The notes under the pieces: model-generated
The model's database searches: none
What the model was told of the DNA's origin: nothing
Seen by the model: the letters and a program-made list of their open reading frames with translations, nothing else
Part shown: in pieces, positions 56,101-64,000 of the stretch
Layout: every line of letters begins with the position of its first letter
How positions within the stretch are numbered: the first letter of the stretch is position 1
Assembly (NCBI RefSeq): GCF_021403115.1
Contig: NZ_JAJSSH010000008.1
Span: 1-64,000, forward strand
Direction: 5' to 3'
DNA from: Sphingobium sufflavum
GTDB taxonomy: Bacteria; Pseudomonadota; Alphaproteobacteria; Sphingomonadales; Sphingomonadaceae
Length of the DNA: 64,000 nt
Made by a program: the position numbers and the translations under genes

Positions 56101-57342
56101 ATGCGCATCCATCGGGCGTGGTTCGTCCTCGCCATCACCTTCGTCGCCCTGCTGGTGACGGCGGGCCTGCGCTCCGCCCCCGGCGTGATGATCCGCCCGC
56201 TGGAACTCTCCATGGGCTGGGACCGCGCGACCATCTCGCTCAGCGTCGCCATCGGCATCCTCTTCTACGGCCTGACCGGCCCGTTCAGCGCGGCACTGAC
56301 CAACCGCATCGGCCTGAAACCCACGATGCTCGGCGGCCTCGTCCTCATGGCCTGCGCGACTTTCGCCAGCCGCTGGATGACGGAGCCGTGGCAGTTCGTG
56401 CTGAGCTGGGGCATCGTCGCGGGCGTCGGGTCGGGCGCGGTCGCGCCGGTACTGGCTGCAACCGTCGTCAACCGCTGGTTCGCCCAGCATCGCGGCCTCG
56501 CCATGGGCGTGTTGAGCGCCAGCACGGCGACCGGCGCGCTCGTCTTCCTGCCGCTCTTCGCCTGGCTGGCGGGCGACGTGGCGTGGCGTAATGTCGCGCT
56601 GGCCGTCAGCATCGCCGCGCTCGCCATCATCCCCATCGTCTGGCTGCTGATGCCCGAAGACCCGCGCTCCGTCGGCCTAACCCGCTTGGGCGAGGAAGCT
56701 CTGCCCACCCCCGCAACGCCGGAACCGGCCACCCGCCCCGGCGCGATCGCGACACTGCGCCTCGCGGTCGTCGAGCCGATGTTCTGGCTGCTGGCAGGCA
56801 CCTTCTTCGTCTGCGGCCTCACCACCAACGGGCTGATCGGCACGCACCTCATCGCCTATTGCGGCGACATCGGCATCGCCTCCGTCGCGGCGGCGGGCAT
56901 GTTGTCGATGATGGGCCTGCTCGACATCGTCGGCACCACCGCATCGGGCTGGCTGACCGACCGCTACGACCCGCGCAAGCTGCTGTGCATCTATTATGGC
57001 CTGCGCGGCCTCTCGCTGATCGCGCTGCCCTTCGCCGGGCAGGATGCGCAGTTCCTGACGATCTTCGCGATATTCTATGGTCTCGACTGGATCGCAACCG
57101 TGCCGCCCACCGTGGCGCTGGCCAGCCGCACCTTCGGCGACCGGCTCGCCCCCATCGTCTTCGGCTGGATCATGGTCGCGCATCAACTGGGCGCGGCGAC
57201 GGCCGCCTTTGGCGCGGGCGTCATCCGCAGCGAGACGGGCAGCTATATCTATGCCTTCCTGCTGGCGGGAGCGTTCGGATTGCTGGCCGCCTTTGCGATC
57301 ATCTCCCTGGCGCGGACCGGGCGGCGGGCGGCAGTCGCCTGA
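56101..57342 (+). CDS. MFS transporter
   Basis: 413 residues with 12 predicted membrane helices. The family loop between helices 2 and 3 reads GPFSAALTNRIGLKPTML, and the loop 8-9 reads SGWLTDRYDPRKLL. It resembles oxalate/formate antiporter-like MFS proteins by general shape, but the substrate cannot be stated. GGAGGCAGGCA precedes the ATG. It converges on kup. Confidence 0.9.
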   Translation: MRIHRAWFVLAITFVALLVTAGLRSAPGVMIRPLELSMGWDRATISLSVAIGILFYGLTGPFSAALTNRIGLKPTMLGGLVLMACATFASRWMTEPWQFVLSWGIVAGVGSGAVAPVLAATVVNRWFAQHRGLAMGVLSASTATGALVFLPLFAWLAGDVAWRNVALAVSIAALAIIPIVWLLMPEDPRSVGLTRLGEEALPTPATPEPATRPGAIATLRLAVVEPMFWLLAGTFFVCGLTTNGLIGTHLIAYCGDIGIASVAAAGMLSMMGLLDIVGTTASGWLTDRYDPRKLLCIYYGLRGLSLIALPFAGQDAQFLTIFAIFYGLDWIATVPPTVALASRTFGDRLAPIVFGWIMVAHQLGAATAAFGAGVIRSETGSYIYAFLLAGAFGLLAAFAIISLARTGRRAAVA

Positions 57343-57506
57343 AAGCGCCAGGTCACATCTCCCTCCCGCTCAATCACAGCCATATCCTCCGCACCCGCAG
57401 CCCCATAGCGCGCGGCCAAAAGGTACGGGCGGTCCACCGTCCCGACTTCCCAATGGCCGGGATGTGCCGCGAAAGCTGCCGCTACCGCCGCCACCCCGAC
57501 GGCCAT
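57249..57506 (-). CDS. Possible small protein downstream of kup
   Basis: An 85-residue ORF begins ATG two bases after the kup stop and ends inside the convergent MFS gene, overlapping it by 94 bases. The first 60 residues look protein-like (a hydrophobic Ala-rich start, then HWEVGTVDRPYLLAARYGA), but the end reads antisense to a real gene. It may be real and coupled to kup, or chance. Confidence 0.3.
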   Translation of the reverse strand: MAVGVAAVAAAFAAHPGHWEVGTVDRPYLLAARYGAAGAEDMAVIEREGDVTWRFQATAARRPVRAREMIAKAASNPNAPASRKA

Positions 57507-57508
57507 CG

Positions 57509-59455
57509 TCAAATTTCGACCTGGCTACCCAGTTCGACCACGCGGTTGGTGGGCAGGCGGAAGAACTCCATCGCGCTTTCCGCGTTGCGCAGCATCCAGG
57601 CGAAGATCTTCTCCCGCCAAATCGCCATGCCCGGCCGGGCCGAGGGCAGCAGCGTCTGCCGTGCGAGGAAGAAGCTCGTTTCCATCATCTTGAACGTCTG
57701 GCCACAACCCTGCACCCGGCTCAGCGCGTCGGGGACGTTCGCCTCCTCCATGAAGCCATAGGTCAGGACGAGGCGGAAGAAACCATGGCCCAAGTCGTCG
57801 ATCTTGTACCGCTTCTCCTCGGGCACCACCGGCACGTCCGCGATGTTCACGGTCAGCAGCACGACTCGGTCGTGCAACACCTTGTTGTGCTTGAGGTTGT
57901 GGAGCAGCGCATGCGGCACGCCGTCGGACGCGGACGTCATGAAGATCGCCGTACCCGCAACCCGCACCGCGCTGTTGGCGGCGGAGGCGACGAAGACCGG
58001 GATCGGCATGGCAGATTCGCGCAGCCGATCCTGCATCAGCTTGCGGCCCCGCGCCCAGGTGGTCAGCAGGGTGAAGGCGATGAAGCCGATCAGCAGCGGG
58101 AACCAGCCGCCGTCCGGCACCTTGGTCAGATTCGACGCCAGATAGGCCCCGTCGACCAGATAGAAGACGACCAGCAACGGGATGGAGACCCAGCGCGGCC
58201 ATTTCCACAGGTGTAGCAGCAGCACGGTCAGCAGCACATTGTCGATGAACATCGCGCCCGTCACCGCAATGCCATAGGCGGCGGTCAGGTTCGACGATGT
58301 CTGGAAGGTCAACACCAGCAGGATCACCATCACCATCAACCCCCAGTTGATGAGCGGGATATAGATCTGCCCCACGGTCGACGCGCTGGTATGCGCGATG
58401 CGCAGGCGCGGCATGAAGCCGAGCTGGATCGCCTGCTGCGTCACGGAGAAGGCGCCGGAAATCACCGCCTGCGACGCAATGATCGCCGCCATCGTCGCCA
58501 GACCGACCAGCGGCAGCCGCATCGTTTCAGGCGCCAGATTGTAGAAGGGGCTGGCCAGCGCCGCCGGATCGCGGATCAGCAGTGCACCCTGCCCCATATA
58601 GTTCAGGATCAGCGCGGGCAGCACGAAGAATATCCACGCCACACGGATGGGGATGCGCCCAAAATGCCCCATGTCGGCGTAGAGCGCCTCCGCGCCCGTC
58701 ACCGCCAGCACGACCGAACCCAGCGCCAGAAAGGCCGCCACGGGCGAGGTCGCAAAGAAGTGGAACGCCCAATAGGGATTCAGCGCGTTGAGCACATAGG
58801 GCGTCTGGAGGATACTCAGCACGCCCAGCACCGCGATAGTGGTGAAATAGAGCAGCATGACCGGGCCGAACATGCGCGCCACCAGATTGGTGCCCGCCCG
58901 CTGGATCGAGAAAAGGAAAACGAGGATGCCCAGCGCGACCGGCACCACGACCCCGGCAAAGGCGGGGTTGACGATCTCCAGCCCCTCGACCGCCGACAGG
59001 ACGGAAACCGCCGGGGTAATCATGCTGTCGCCATAAAAAAGCGATGTCGCGAACACGCCCAGCAGGACGATGCCCGCGCTCCAGCGGCGCGGTCCTGCGC
59101 TGTTGCGGTTGATGAGCGCCAGCAGCGCGAAGCTGCCCCCCTCGCCCTTGTTGTCCGCGCGCATGATGATGCTGACATATTTCAGCGTCACCACCAGCAT
59201 CATCGACCAGAACATCAGGCTGATGACGCCCAATATGTGCGGCAGGTCGAGAGCCAGCGGGTGATGGCCCGCAAAGGTTTCGCGAAAGGCGTAGAGGGGG
59301 CTGGTGCCGATGTCCCCGAACACGATGCCAATGGCGCCAATGGCCAGTTTCAGCAGGGCGTCCTGTGGATGGCCATGATGGCCAAGGGACGGGTCGTGGC
59401 CGGTCGCTCCGGCATTGCCGGATGCGCCCTCAGTCTGGCCCGCGTCACTGCTCAT
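57509..59455 (-). CDS. kup: Low-affinity potassium uptake protein Kup
   Basis: 648 residues. After a polar start, 12 membrane helices begin with [20 protein letters not shown], the Kup signature, followed by the conserved [12 protein letters not shown] loop. The last 180 residues are the cytoplasmic domain. The protein imports K+ with H+. No other K+ genes are adjacent. Confidence 0.96.
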   Translation of the reverse strand: MSSDAGQTEGASGNAGATGHDPSLGHHGHPQDALLKLAIGAIGIVFGDIGTSPLYAFRETFAGHHPLALDLPHILGVISLMFWSMMLVVTLKYVSIIMRADNKGEGGSFALLALINRNSAGPRRWSAGIVLLGVFATSLFYGDSMITPAVSVLSAVEGLEIVNPAFAGVVVPVALGILVFLFSIQRAGTNLVARMFGPVMLLYFTTIAVLGVLSILQTPYVLNALNPYWAFHFFATSPVAAFLALGSVVLAVTGAEALYADMGHFGRIPIRVAWIFFVLPALILNYMGQGALLIRDPAALASPFYNLAPETMRLPLVGLATMAAIIASQAVISGAFSVTQQAIQLGFMPRLRIAHTSASTVGQIYIPLINWGLMVMVILLVLTFQTSSNLTAAYGIAVTGAMFIDNVLLTVLLLHLWKWPRWVSIPLLVVFYLVDGAYLASNLTKVPDGGWFPLLIGFIAFTLLTTWARGRKLMQDRLRESAMPIPVFVASAANSAVRVAGTAIFMTSASDGVPHALLHNLKHNKVLHDRVVLLTVNIADVPVVPEEKRYKIDDLGHGFFRLVLTYGFMEEANVPDALSRVQGCGQTFKMMETSFFLARQTLLPSARPGMAIWREKIFAWMLRNAESAMEFFRLPTNRVVELGSQVEI

Positions 59456-59616
59456 GCATGCCGTTCCGTTCCGACGAAATCGCGGGGAAAACTGCCCGAT
59501 ACCGGCGCCCGTCCTTCGCCGTTGCGGCGCCGCCTAGCATGGCGCGATGGGCGGTGCAACAGCGCTGGAAACGGGCGAGAGTCCGCCCGGTTCCCGCATT
59601 GGATCAGGGAGGGGGA

Positions 59617-60273
59617 TCAGGGCGTGGGGGCCGCCGCCCCGCCGCCTTGCGCCGCCAGCAGTCTGTCGATGGCCGCGAGATTGCTTTCCAGCTCCACCCG
59701 GAACGGCGACCCCACCGGCAGGCTCGCCGCCAGTTCGCCCCATATCGCCCGCGCCGGCTCCAGCTTGCCCGCCCGCGCAAGCGCCAGACCATAGAAGAAC
59801 CGCGGCGACGGCGCAGCGGGGGCGAGACGCAGCGCCTGCCGATAGGCATAGTCCGCCGCCGGGGACAACACATCCTCGCCATGCAGCATCAACGCATTGC
59901 CCAGGCCGACCCACAGGTTCGCGTCTTTCGGGTCGCTGCGCACTGCCGCGCTCAACAGATTGACCGATCCCTGCGTATCGCCCTGCCGCGCCAGCGCGTC
60001 GGACAGCACGAACCATTTGGTCGCGCCGCTGACCCGCTCGCCCATGGCGCGGCGGCGCTGGGCCATGCCCTCGTCGAAATGCACGGTGCGCGCGGCCTTC
60101 GCCGTCACGGGCGCACCGGCAAGCCCCGGTCGCCCCTGCCAGGCATACCCCGCAAGGCCGATGAGCAGCACGGTCGCCACCGGTTCCCACCCACCCTTGC
60201 CGATGCGCGCGAACAGGCTGATGCCGATGGCGACCAGCAGCGCCAAGCCACCAGCGATGAACAGGCCGGTCAT
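59617..60273 (-). CDS. ccmI: Cytochrome c maturation TPR protein, CcmI/CycH-like
   Basis: 218 residues. Two N-terminal membrane segments (TGLFIAGGLALLVAIGISLF; EPVATVLLIGLAGYAW) are followed by a periplasmic TPR region (VLSDALARQGDTQGSVNLLSAAV, LWVGLGNALMLHGEDVLSPAADYAYRQAL). It is thought to hold apocytochrome c for the haem-lyase complex. The start overlaps the ccmH stop by 4 bases (ATGA). The protein is shorter than enterobacterial CcmI. Confidence 0.82.
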   Translation of the reverse strand: MTGLFIAGGLALLVAIGISLFARIGKGGWEPVATVLLIGLAGYAWQGRPGLAGAPVTAKAARTVHFDEGMAQRRRAMGERVSGATKWFVLSDALARQGDTQGSVNLLSAAVRSDPKDANLWVGLGNALMLHGEDVLSPAADYAYRQALRLAPAAPSPRFFYGLALARAGKLEPARAIWGELAASLPVGSPFRVELESNLAAIDRLLAAQGGGAAAPTP

Positions 60274-60722
60274 GGGCGCTTTCTCCGCTTCAATCGCGTG
60301 CCGACCAACGTCCCGCCGACCAGCAGCAGCACGACCGGCGCGGCCCATAGCGGCCAGAGCACCGGGTCAGCGGTGGGGGTATAGCTGATCCAGTTGCCAT
60401 AACGCTCGATCAGCCAGCGCCGAATCGCCTCCGGCTCCTCGCCCGCCTTGATCCGGGTGCGGATTTCGGACCGCAGGTCGCTCGCCATGCTGGCATTGCT
60501 GTCCGCGATGGACTGGCTCTGGCAGGTGACGCAACGGATGGTGAGCATGAAGTCCCGCGCCTTCGCCTCCAGCGCCGGGTCTTCCAGTTGCGTATCGGCA
60601 TAGGGCGCAGGCGGCAGGGCGGTCTGCGCGACGGCGCTCACCGGCGACAAAGCCAGAACTGGGGCCAAAATGGGGGCCAGCATAGAAGCCAGCATGACAG
60701 GGAACGACAGCCGCCGCGTCAT
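60270..60722 (-). CDS. ccmH: Cytochrome c maturation protein CcmH
   Basis: 150 residues. It has a signal peptide, then the redox motif RC64-V-T-C67-QSQSIADSNA in the helical domain, and one C-terminal membrane helix (WPLWAAPVVLLLVGGTLV). It reduces the apocytochrome cysteines before haem attachment. Its start overlaps ccmG by 4 bases (ATGA), and ccmI overlaps its stop. Confidence 0.94.
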   Translation of the reverse strand: MTRRLSFPVMLASMLAPILAPVLALSPVSAVAQTALPPAPYADTQLEDPALEAKARDFMLTIRCVTCQSQSIADSNASMASDLRSEIRTRIKAGEEPEAIRRWLIERYGNWISYTPTADPVLWPLWAAPVVLLLVGGTLVGTRLKRRKRP

Positions 60723-61249
60723 TGCGCCGCCTCGGCCAGCTTCTGCCGGATCACCGCGATATGCTCAGGCCTGATCTCGCCGATATGCTGGTAGCGGATG
60801 ATCCCCTTGCCATCGACCACGAAGCTCTCCGGTACGCCCGACGACCCCAGCGACAATTGCAGCGCGGACCGGGCGTCGAGGCCGATGCGCCCATAGGGAT
60901 TGCCCCAGCGTTTCAGGAATCCGTCGACATCCTCCCGCGCGTCGCGGATCGCCACGCCGTCGATGGTGACGCCCTGCCGCGCCAGTTCCACCAGTTGCGG
61001 CGATTCGGCCGCACAGGGCACGCACCAGCTGGCGAATATGTTCAGCAGGCGGGGCTTGCCCGTCTTCAGGTCGGCAGTGGACAGGCCCGGCCGGTCGCTC
61101 GCCCCCGCGGGTAGGGTGAAGGCGGGCAGAGCCTTGCCCAACATCCCGCTGTGTATCTGCCGATCGTCCGGCTGGAACAGTCCGCTGGCGAACAGGCCGA
61201 TGAAGATGACGAACAGGCCCAGCGGCGCCCAGAGCAACCACGACCTCAT
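60719..61249 (-). CDS. ccmG: Thiol:disulfide interchange protein CcmG/DsbE
   Basis: 176 residues. An N-terminal membrane anchor (WLLWAPLGLFVIFIGLF) is followed by a thioredoxin fold with C76-V-P-C79 in FASWCVPCAAES and a VPESFVVDGKG loop. It keeps CcmH and apocytochrome reduced in the periplasm. The ATG overlaps the ccmF stop by 4 bases. Confidence 0.95.
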   Translation of the reverse strand: MRSWLLWAPLGLFVIFIGLFASGLFQPDDRQIHSGMLGKALPAFTLPAGASDRPGLSTADLKTGKPRLLNIFASWCVPCAAESPQLVELARQGVTIDGVAIRDAREDVDGFLKRWGNPYGRIGLDARSALQLSLGSSGVPESFVVDGKGIIRYQHIGEIRPEHIAVIRQKLAEAAQ

Positions 61250-63183
61250 GCATAGGACTCCGCTTGCCCACGGCGACGCAGACGCCGCCAGCCGCGCCCC
61301 CAGCGCCCGATGATCGACAGCACGCCGCCCAGCCCGATCAGGCCGCCACCGGCCCAGATCAGCGTCACGAACGGCTTCCACCAGATGCGCAACTGCCAGC
61401 GGCCATCATCCAGCGAATCGCCCAGCACCACATAAAGCTGCCCATTCCAGCGGGTCAGCAACGCGGATTCGGTGGTGTTGGTCGGCGGTTCTGCAAAGAA
61501 GCGGGCCTGCGGACGGATTTCCTGCACCTTGCCCGTTCCTTGCGACACGTCGAAGCGGCCCTCCATCGCGGTCCAGTTGGGACCGGCCACCGGCTGCACG
61601 CTGGTAAAGCGCACGGTCCATCCGGCGGTACGGATCACATCGCCGGGACGGGCCGCGACCAGCTTCTCCACGCTGAACGCGCTCTCCGACGCCATCCCCG
61701 CCAGACTGACCGCGCAGCCGAGATGCGCCAGCACCATGCCATAGGTGAACAAAGGCGTCCGGCGCAGGTTGCGGCCCCACAGCGGCGCAAGGCTCGCCAC
61801 GCCGACCAGCGCCGCCGCGACCAGACCCAGCAACGGCAATATCCCGATCCATCCCCCCGCCCATGCGAGGACCGTCGCCAGCACCGCCACCGCGACCAGC
61901 GCGGGCACCGCCACCCGCCTCGCCACCGAACGCAGCGTATCGCGGCGCCAGCGCGTGACCGGCCCGATCGCCAGCACGACCATCAGGCCCAGCGCGATCG
62001 GCCCGGCGACGCTGTTAAAATAGGGCGGGCCGACCGAAACCTTCGTCCCCAGCGCCTCCGTCAACAACGGATAGAGCGTGCCGATCAGCACAAGGCCGAG
62101 GAGGACGGACAGCAGCAGGTTGTTGATGACCAGCATCGCCTCCCGGCTCACCGCCTCGAAACGATTGCCCTCCCGCACCGCGCCGACGCGCAGCGCGAAC
62201 AGGGCCAGCGCCCCACCGATATAGAGGGCCAGCAGGATCAGGATGAAACTGCCGCGCCGGGGGTCGACGGCAAAGGCGTGCACGCTGGTCAATATGCCCG
62301 ACCGCACCAGGAAGGTGCCGACCATCGACATGGAGAAAGCGACCACCGCCAGCATCACCGTCCAGGCGCGCAGGCCATCGCGGGTCGCCAGCACGCTGAC
62401 GCTGTGAAGCAGCGCGGTCGCCGCCAGCCATGGCATCAGCGACGCATTTTCAACCGGATCCCAGAACCACCAGCCGCCCCAGCCCAGTTCATAATAGGCC
62501 CAGTAACTGCCCGCCGTGATGCCCAGCGTCAGCATCACCCACGCGCCCAGCACCCAGGGCCGCATCGCGCGGGCAAAGGCGGCGTCCACCTGCCGCGTCA
62601 CCAGCGCACCGACCGCAAAGGAGAAGGCGACCGACAGGCCGACATAGCCCAGGTAGAGCGTCGGCGGATGGAAGGCCAGGCCGGGGTCTTGCAAGAGCGG
62701 GTTCAGCCCCTGCCCGTCCGCCGCCGCCGGATCGAGCCGGGCGAAGGGGTTGGAGGCGAACAGCAGGAAGGCATAGAAGCCCAGCGAAATCAGCGCCTGC
62801 GCGCCCAATGTGGCGATATGGGTGTCGCGGGCCAGCGACCGTTCGAACAGGGCGATGCCCATGCCGGCCAGTCCCATGACCATGACCCACAGCAGCATAG
62901 AGCCTTCATGATTGCCCCATGTCCCGGCGAACTTGTACAGCCAGGGCTTCATCGAATGGCTGTTCTGCGCGACCAGCGCGACCGACATGTCGGAGCGCAG
63001 GAACAGCAGCATCAACATCAGGAAGGCAAAGCCGGTCAGCAGGCCCTGCGTCACCGCGACGGGGCGCACCAGCCGGACGAGGTCGGTCTCCGCCCGCGCG
63101 ATCCCCGCCCAGGCGGCGACCAGTTGCAGCGCGGCCAGCGCGGCGGCGAGCCACAGCGCGGCAAGTCCGGTTTCAGCGATCAT
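61246..63183 (-). CDS. ccmF: Cytochrome c haem lyase subunit CcmF
   Basis: 645 residues, with about 15 membrane helices. The tryptophan-rich haem-handling motif WGGWWFWDPVENASLMPW is present, as are His residues in HEGSMLLW and HPPTLYLGYVGL. It accepts haem from CcmE and joins it to apocytochrome c with CcmH. The start overlaps the ccmE stop by 4 bases (ATGA). Confidence 0.96.
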   Translation of the reverse strand: MIAETGLAALWLAAALAALQLVAAWAGIARAETDLVRLVRPVAVTQGLLTGFAFLMLMLLFLRSDMSVALVAQNSHSMKPWLYKFAGTWGNHEGSMLLWVMVMGLAGMGIALFERSLARDTHIATLGAQALISLGFYAFLLFASNPFARLDPAAADGQGLNPLLQDPGLAFHPPTLYLGYVGLSVAFSFAVGALVTRQVDAAFARAMRPWVLGAWVMLTLGITAGSYWAYYELGWGGWWFWDPVENASLMPWLAATALLHSVSVLATRDGLRAWTVMLAVVAFSMSMVGTFLVRSGILTSVHAFAVDPRRGSFILILLALYIGGALALFALRVGAVREGNRFEAVSREAMLVINNLLLSVLLGLVLIGTLYPLLTEALGTKVSVGPPYFNSVAGPIALGLMVVLAIGPVTRWRRDTLRSVARRVAVPALVAVAVLATVLAWAGGWIGILPLLGLVAAALVGVASLAPLWGRNLRRTPLFTYGMVLAHLGCAVSLAGMASESAFSVEKLVAARPGDVIRTAGWTVRFTSVQPVAGPNWTAMEGRFDVSQGTGKVQEIRPQARFFAEPPTNTTESALLTRWNGQLYVVLGDSLDDGRWQLRIWWKPFVTLIWAGGGLIGLGGVLSIIGRWGRGWRRLRRRGQAESYA

Positions 63184-63629
63184 TGCGGCTTCTGTTCGAT
63201 CTTGTGGGTCTCTTCGTCATATTTCATGCCCTCCAGTTCGCGGGGCATGTAATTTTCGTCATGCTTGGCCAGAATTTCCGTCGCCTCGAACGTCCCGTCG
63301 GGACGCAGCGCCCCGTCCGCGACCACGCCCGAGCCCTCGCGGAACAGGTCGGGGGTGACACCGGCATAGGCGACGGGCAAAGACCCCTTGCCGTCGCTCA
63401 CCTCGAACCGGATGTTGATCCCGTCACTGGCGCGCTTCACGCTGCCCTTGACCACCATGCCGCCCAGCCGAAAGGCAGTGCCCGGCGCCACGGCCTTGGC
63501 CCGCGCCTCGCTGGGGGTGTAGAAATACGCGGCCTGATCCTTCAGCGCCGACATGGCGAGCAGCACCGCACCGATCAGCGCGACGATGGCGACGCTGACC
63601 AGGATCAGCCGTTGATGCTTGCCCTTCAT
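63180..63629 (-). CDS. ccmE: Periplasmic haem chaperone CcmE
   Basis: 149 residues. One N-terminal membrane helix, an OB-fold, and the haem-binding H123 and Y127 in AKHDENYMP. The start at 63629 follows AGGTGG and gives the normal KGKHQRL beginning; a GTG at 63662 overlapping ccmD is less likely. It carries haem from CcmC/CcmD to CcmF. Confidence 0.95.
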   Translation of the reverse strand: MKGKHQRLILVSVAIVALIGAVLLAMSALKDQAAYFYTPSEARAKAVAPGTAFRLGGMVVKGSVKRASDGINIRFEVSDGKGSLPVAYAGVTPDLFREGSGVVADGALRPDGTFEATEILAKHDENYMPRELEGMKYDEETHKIEQKPQ

Positions 63630-63654
63630 CGGGCCACCTGCACGAATGCCCACC

Positions 63655-63789
63655 TCAGTCACGCTCCCGCCGCAGGGCGTCGGCGCGCGCCTCCGCCGTG
63701 CGCGCCTTGCGCCAGGACCACAGGCTGACGGCCACGGTCCCGAACAGCGTCAGGCCATAGGCCGCGATCACGAAAGGCCAGGCGTTCAT
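63655..63789 (-). CDS. ccmD: Haem exporter protein CcmD
   Basis: 44 residues, too short to be listed by most ORF scans but clearly real: one membrane helix (WPFVIAAYGLTLFGTVAVSLW) and a basic tail (WRKARTAEARADALRRERD), the CcmD pattern. It lies between ccmC and ccmE and helps release holo-CcmE. Confidence 0.88.
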   Translation of the reverse strand: MNAWPFVIAAYGLTLFGTVAVSLWSWRKARTAEARADALRRERD

Positions 63790-63813
63790 CTCTCTCCTAT
63801 CCCCGCGCTGCTG

Positions 63814-64000
63814 TCAGCCGCGCGCCATGCGGCGCAGGCGGGCCTCTATGCGGTTGTTCGCCAATATCGCCCGCATCTGGAGGATGACAATGGCCATGAA
63901 CCACAATGTAAATCCGGTCACGGTCAGGCCCAGCGGCCACAACATGCTGGGCGCGATGCTGGACCCGGAAAAGCCGATGCTCGGTGCCTGATGCAAGCTG
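63814..64000 (-). CDS. ccmC: Haem exporter protein CcmC, C-terminal part (cut by window edge)
   Basis: The last 61 residues of CcmC read from the edge: SIAPSMLWPLGLTVTGFTLWFMAIVIL is the final membrane helix with the conserved SMLWPL motif, followed by a basic tail (RMRAILANNRIEARLRRMARG). The gene starts right of the window. It is the start of the ccm run C-D-E-F-G-H-I seen here. Confidence 0.85.
   Translation of the reverse strand, partial: SLHQAPSIGFSGSSIAPSMLWPLGLTVTGFTLWFMAIVILQMRAILANNRIEARLRRMARG

Noticed and set aside
61264..63252. 662-residue plus-strand ORF
   Set aside because: Antisense shadow of ccmF; rich in Arg, Gln, His and Asp, with no domain.

Overview
The window looks like a chromosome segment of a GC-rich alphaproteobacterium, most likely a member of the Sphingomonadaceae (Sphingobium, Novosphingobium or Sphingomonas). 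The pointers are a GcrA cell-cycle regulator, the system I cytochrome c maturation cluster, an exosortase-A type exopolysaccharide locus, an Anbu proteasome-like cluster, and the extragenic repeats typical of sphingomonads. The taxonomy is inferred from gene content only.

Bases 1 to about 19,940 are a genomic island next to a tRNA-Pro(UGG) gene. Reading from the tRNA leftwards it holds a large tyrosine recombinase, a MobA/MobL-type relaxase with a second ORF nested in another frame, a ParA-like ATPase, small unknown proteins, two DEDD-superfamily 3'-5' exonuclease homologues, a complete type I restriction-modification operon (hsdM-hsdS-hsdR), and at the far end an AT-richer two-gene unit. That unit encodes a DUF3696-like AAA ATPase and a partner with TOPRIM-like motifs. 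No mating-pair apparatus is visible, so the element is best described as an integrative mobilizable element carrying defence cargo. Its far end lies outside the window.

Bases 19,940 to 31,000 are core genome: tRNA-Pro, a glycosyltransferase-like protein, tRNA-Ser(CGA), hspQ, an ABC-2 permease, gcrA, parE, an NAD-binding dehydrogenase, a small multidrug resistance exporter, def, recR, fmt, truA and a GAF protein.

Bases 31,150 to 47,530 are a twelve-gene minus-strand exosortase A / exopolysaccharide locus, with an acyl carrier protein read divergently. It covers precursor chemistry (acyl-CoA ligase, PLP decarboxylase, carrier protein), polymer export and length control (export lipoprotein, Wzz-like protein, tyrosine autokinase, outer-membrane barrel), and modification and sorting (ATPase, deacetylase, FemAB, glycosyltransferase, XrtA-EpsI fusion, amidotransferase). 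Many of the junctions are ATGA-type or otherwise overlapping.

Bases 47,700 to 64,000 carry a membrane-anchored LuxR-type regulator, trxB, the Anbu / transglutaminase / alpha-E / ATP-grasp cluster, leuA behind a probable leader-peptide attenuator, an MFS transporter, kup, and the cytochrome c maturation genes ccmI-H-G-F-E-D-C. ccmC is cut by the right edge.
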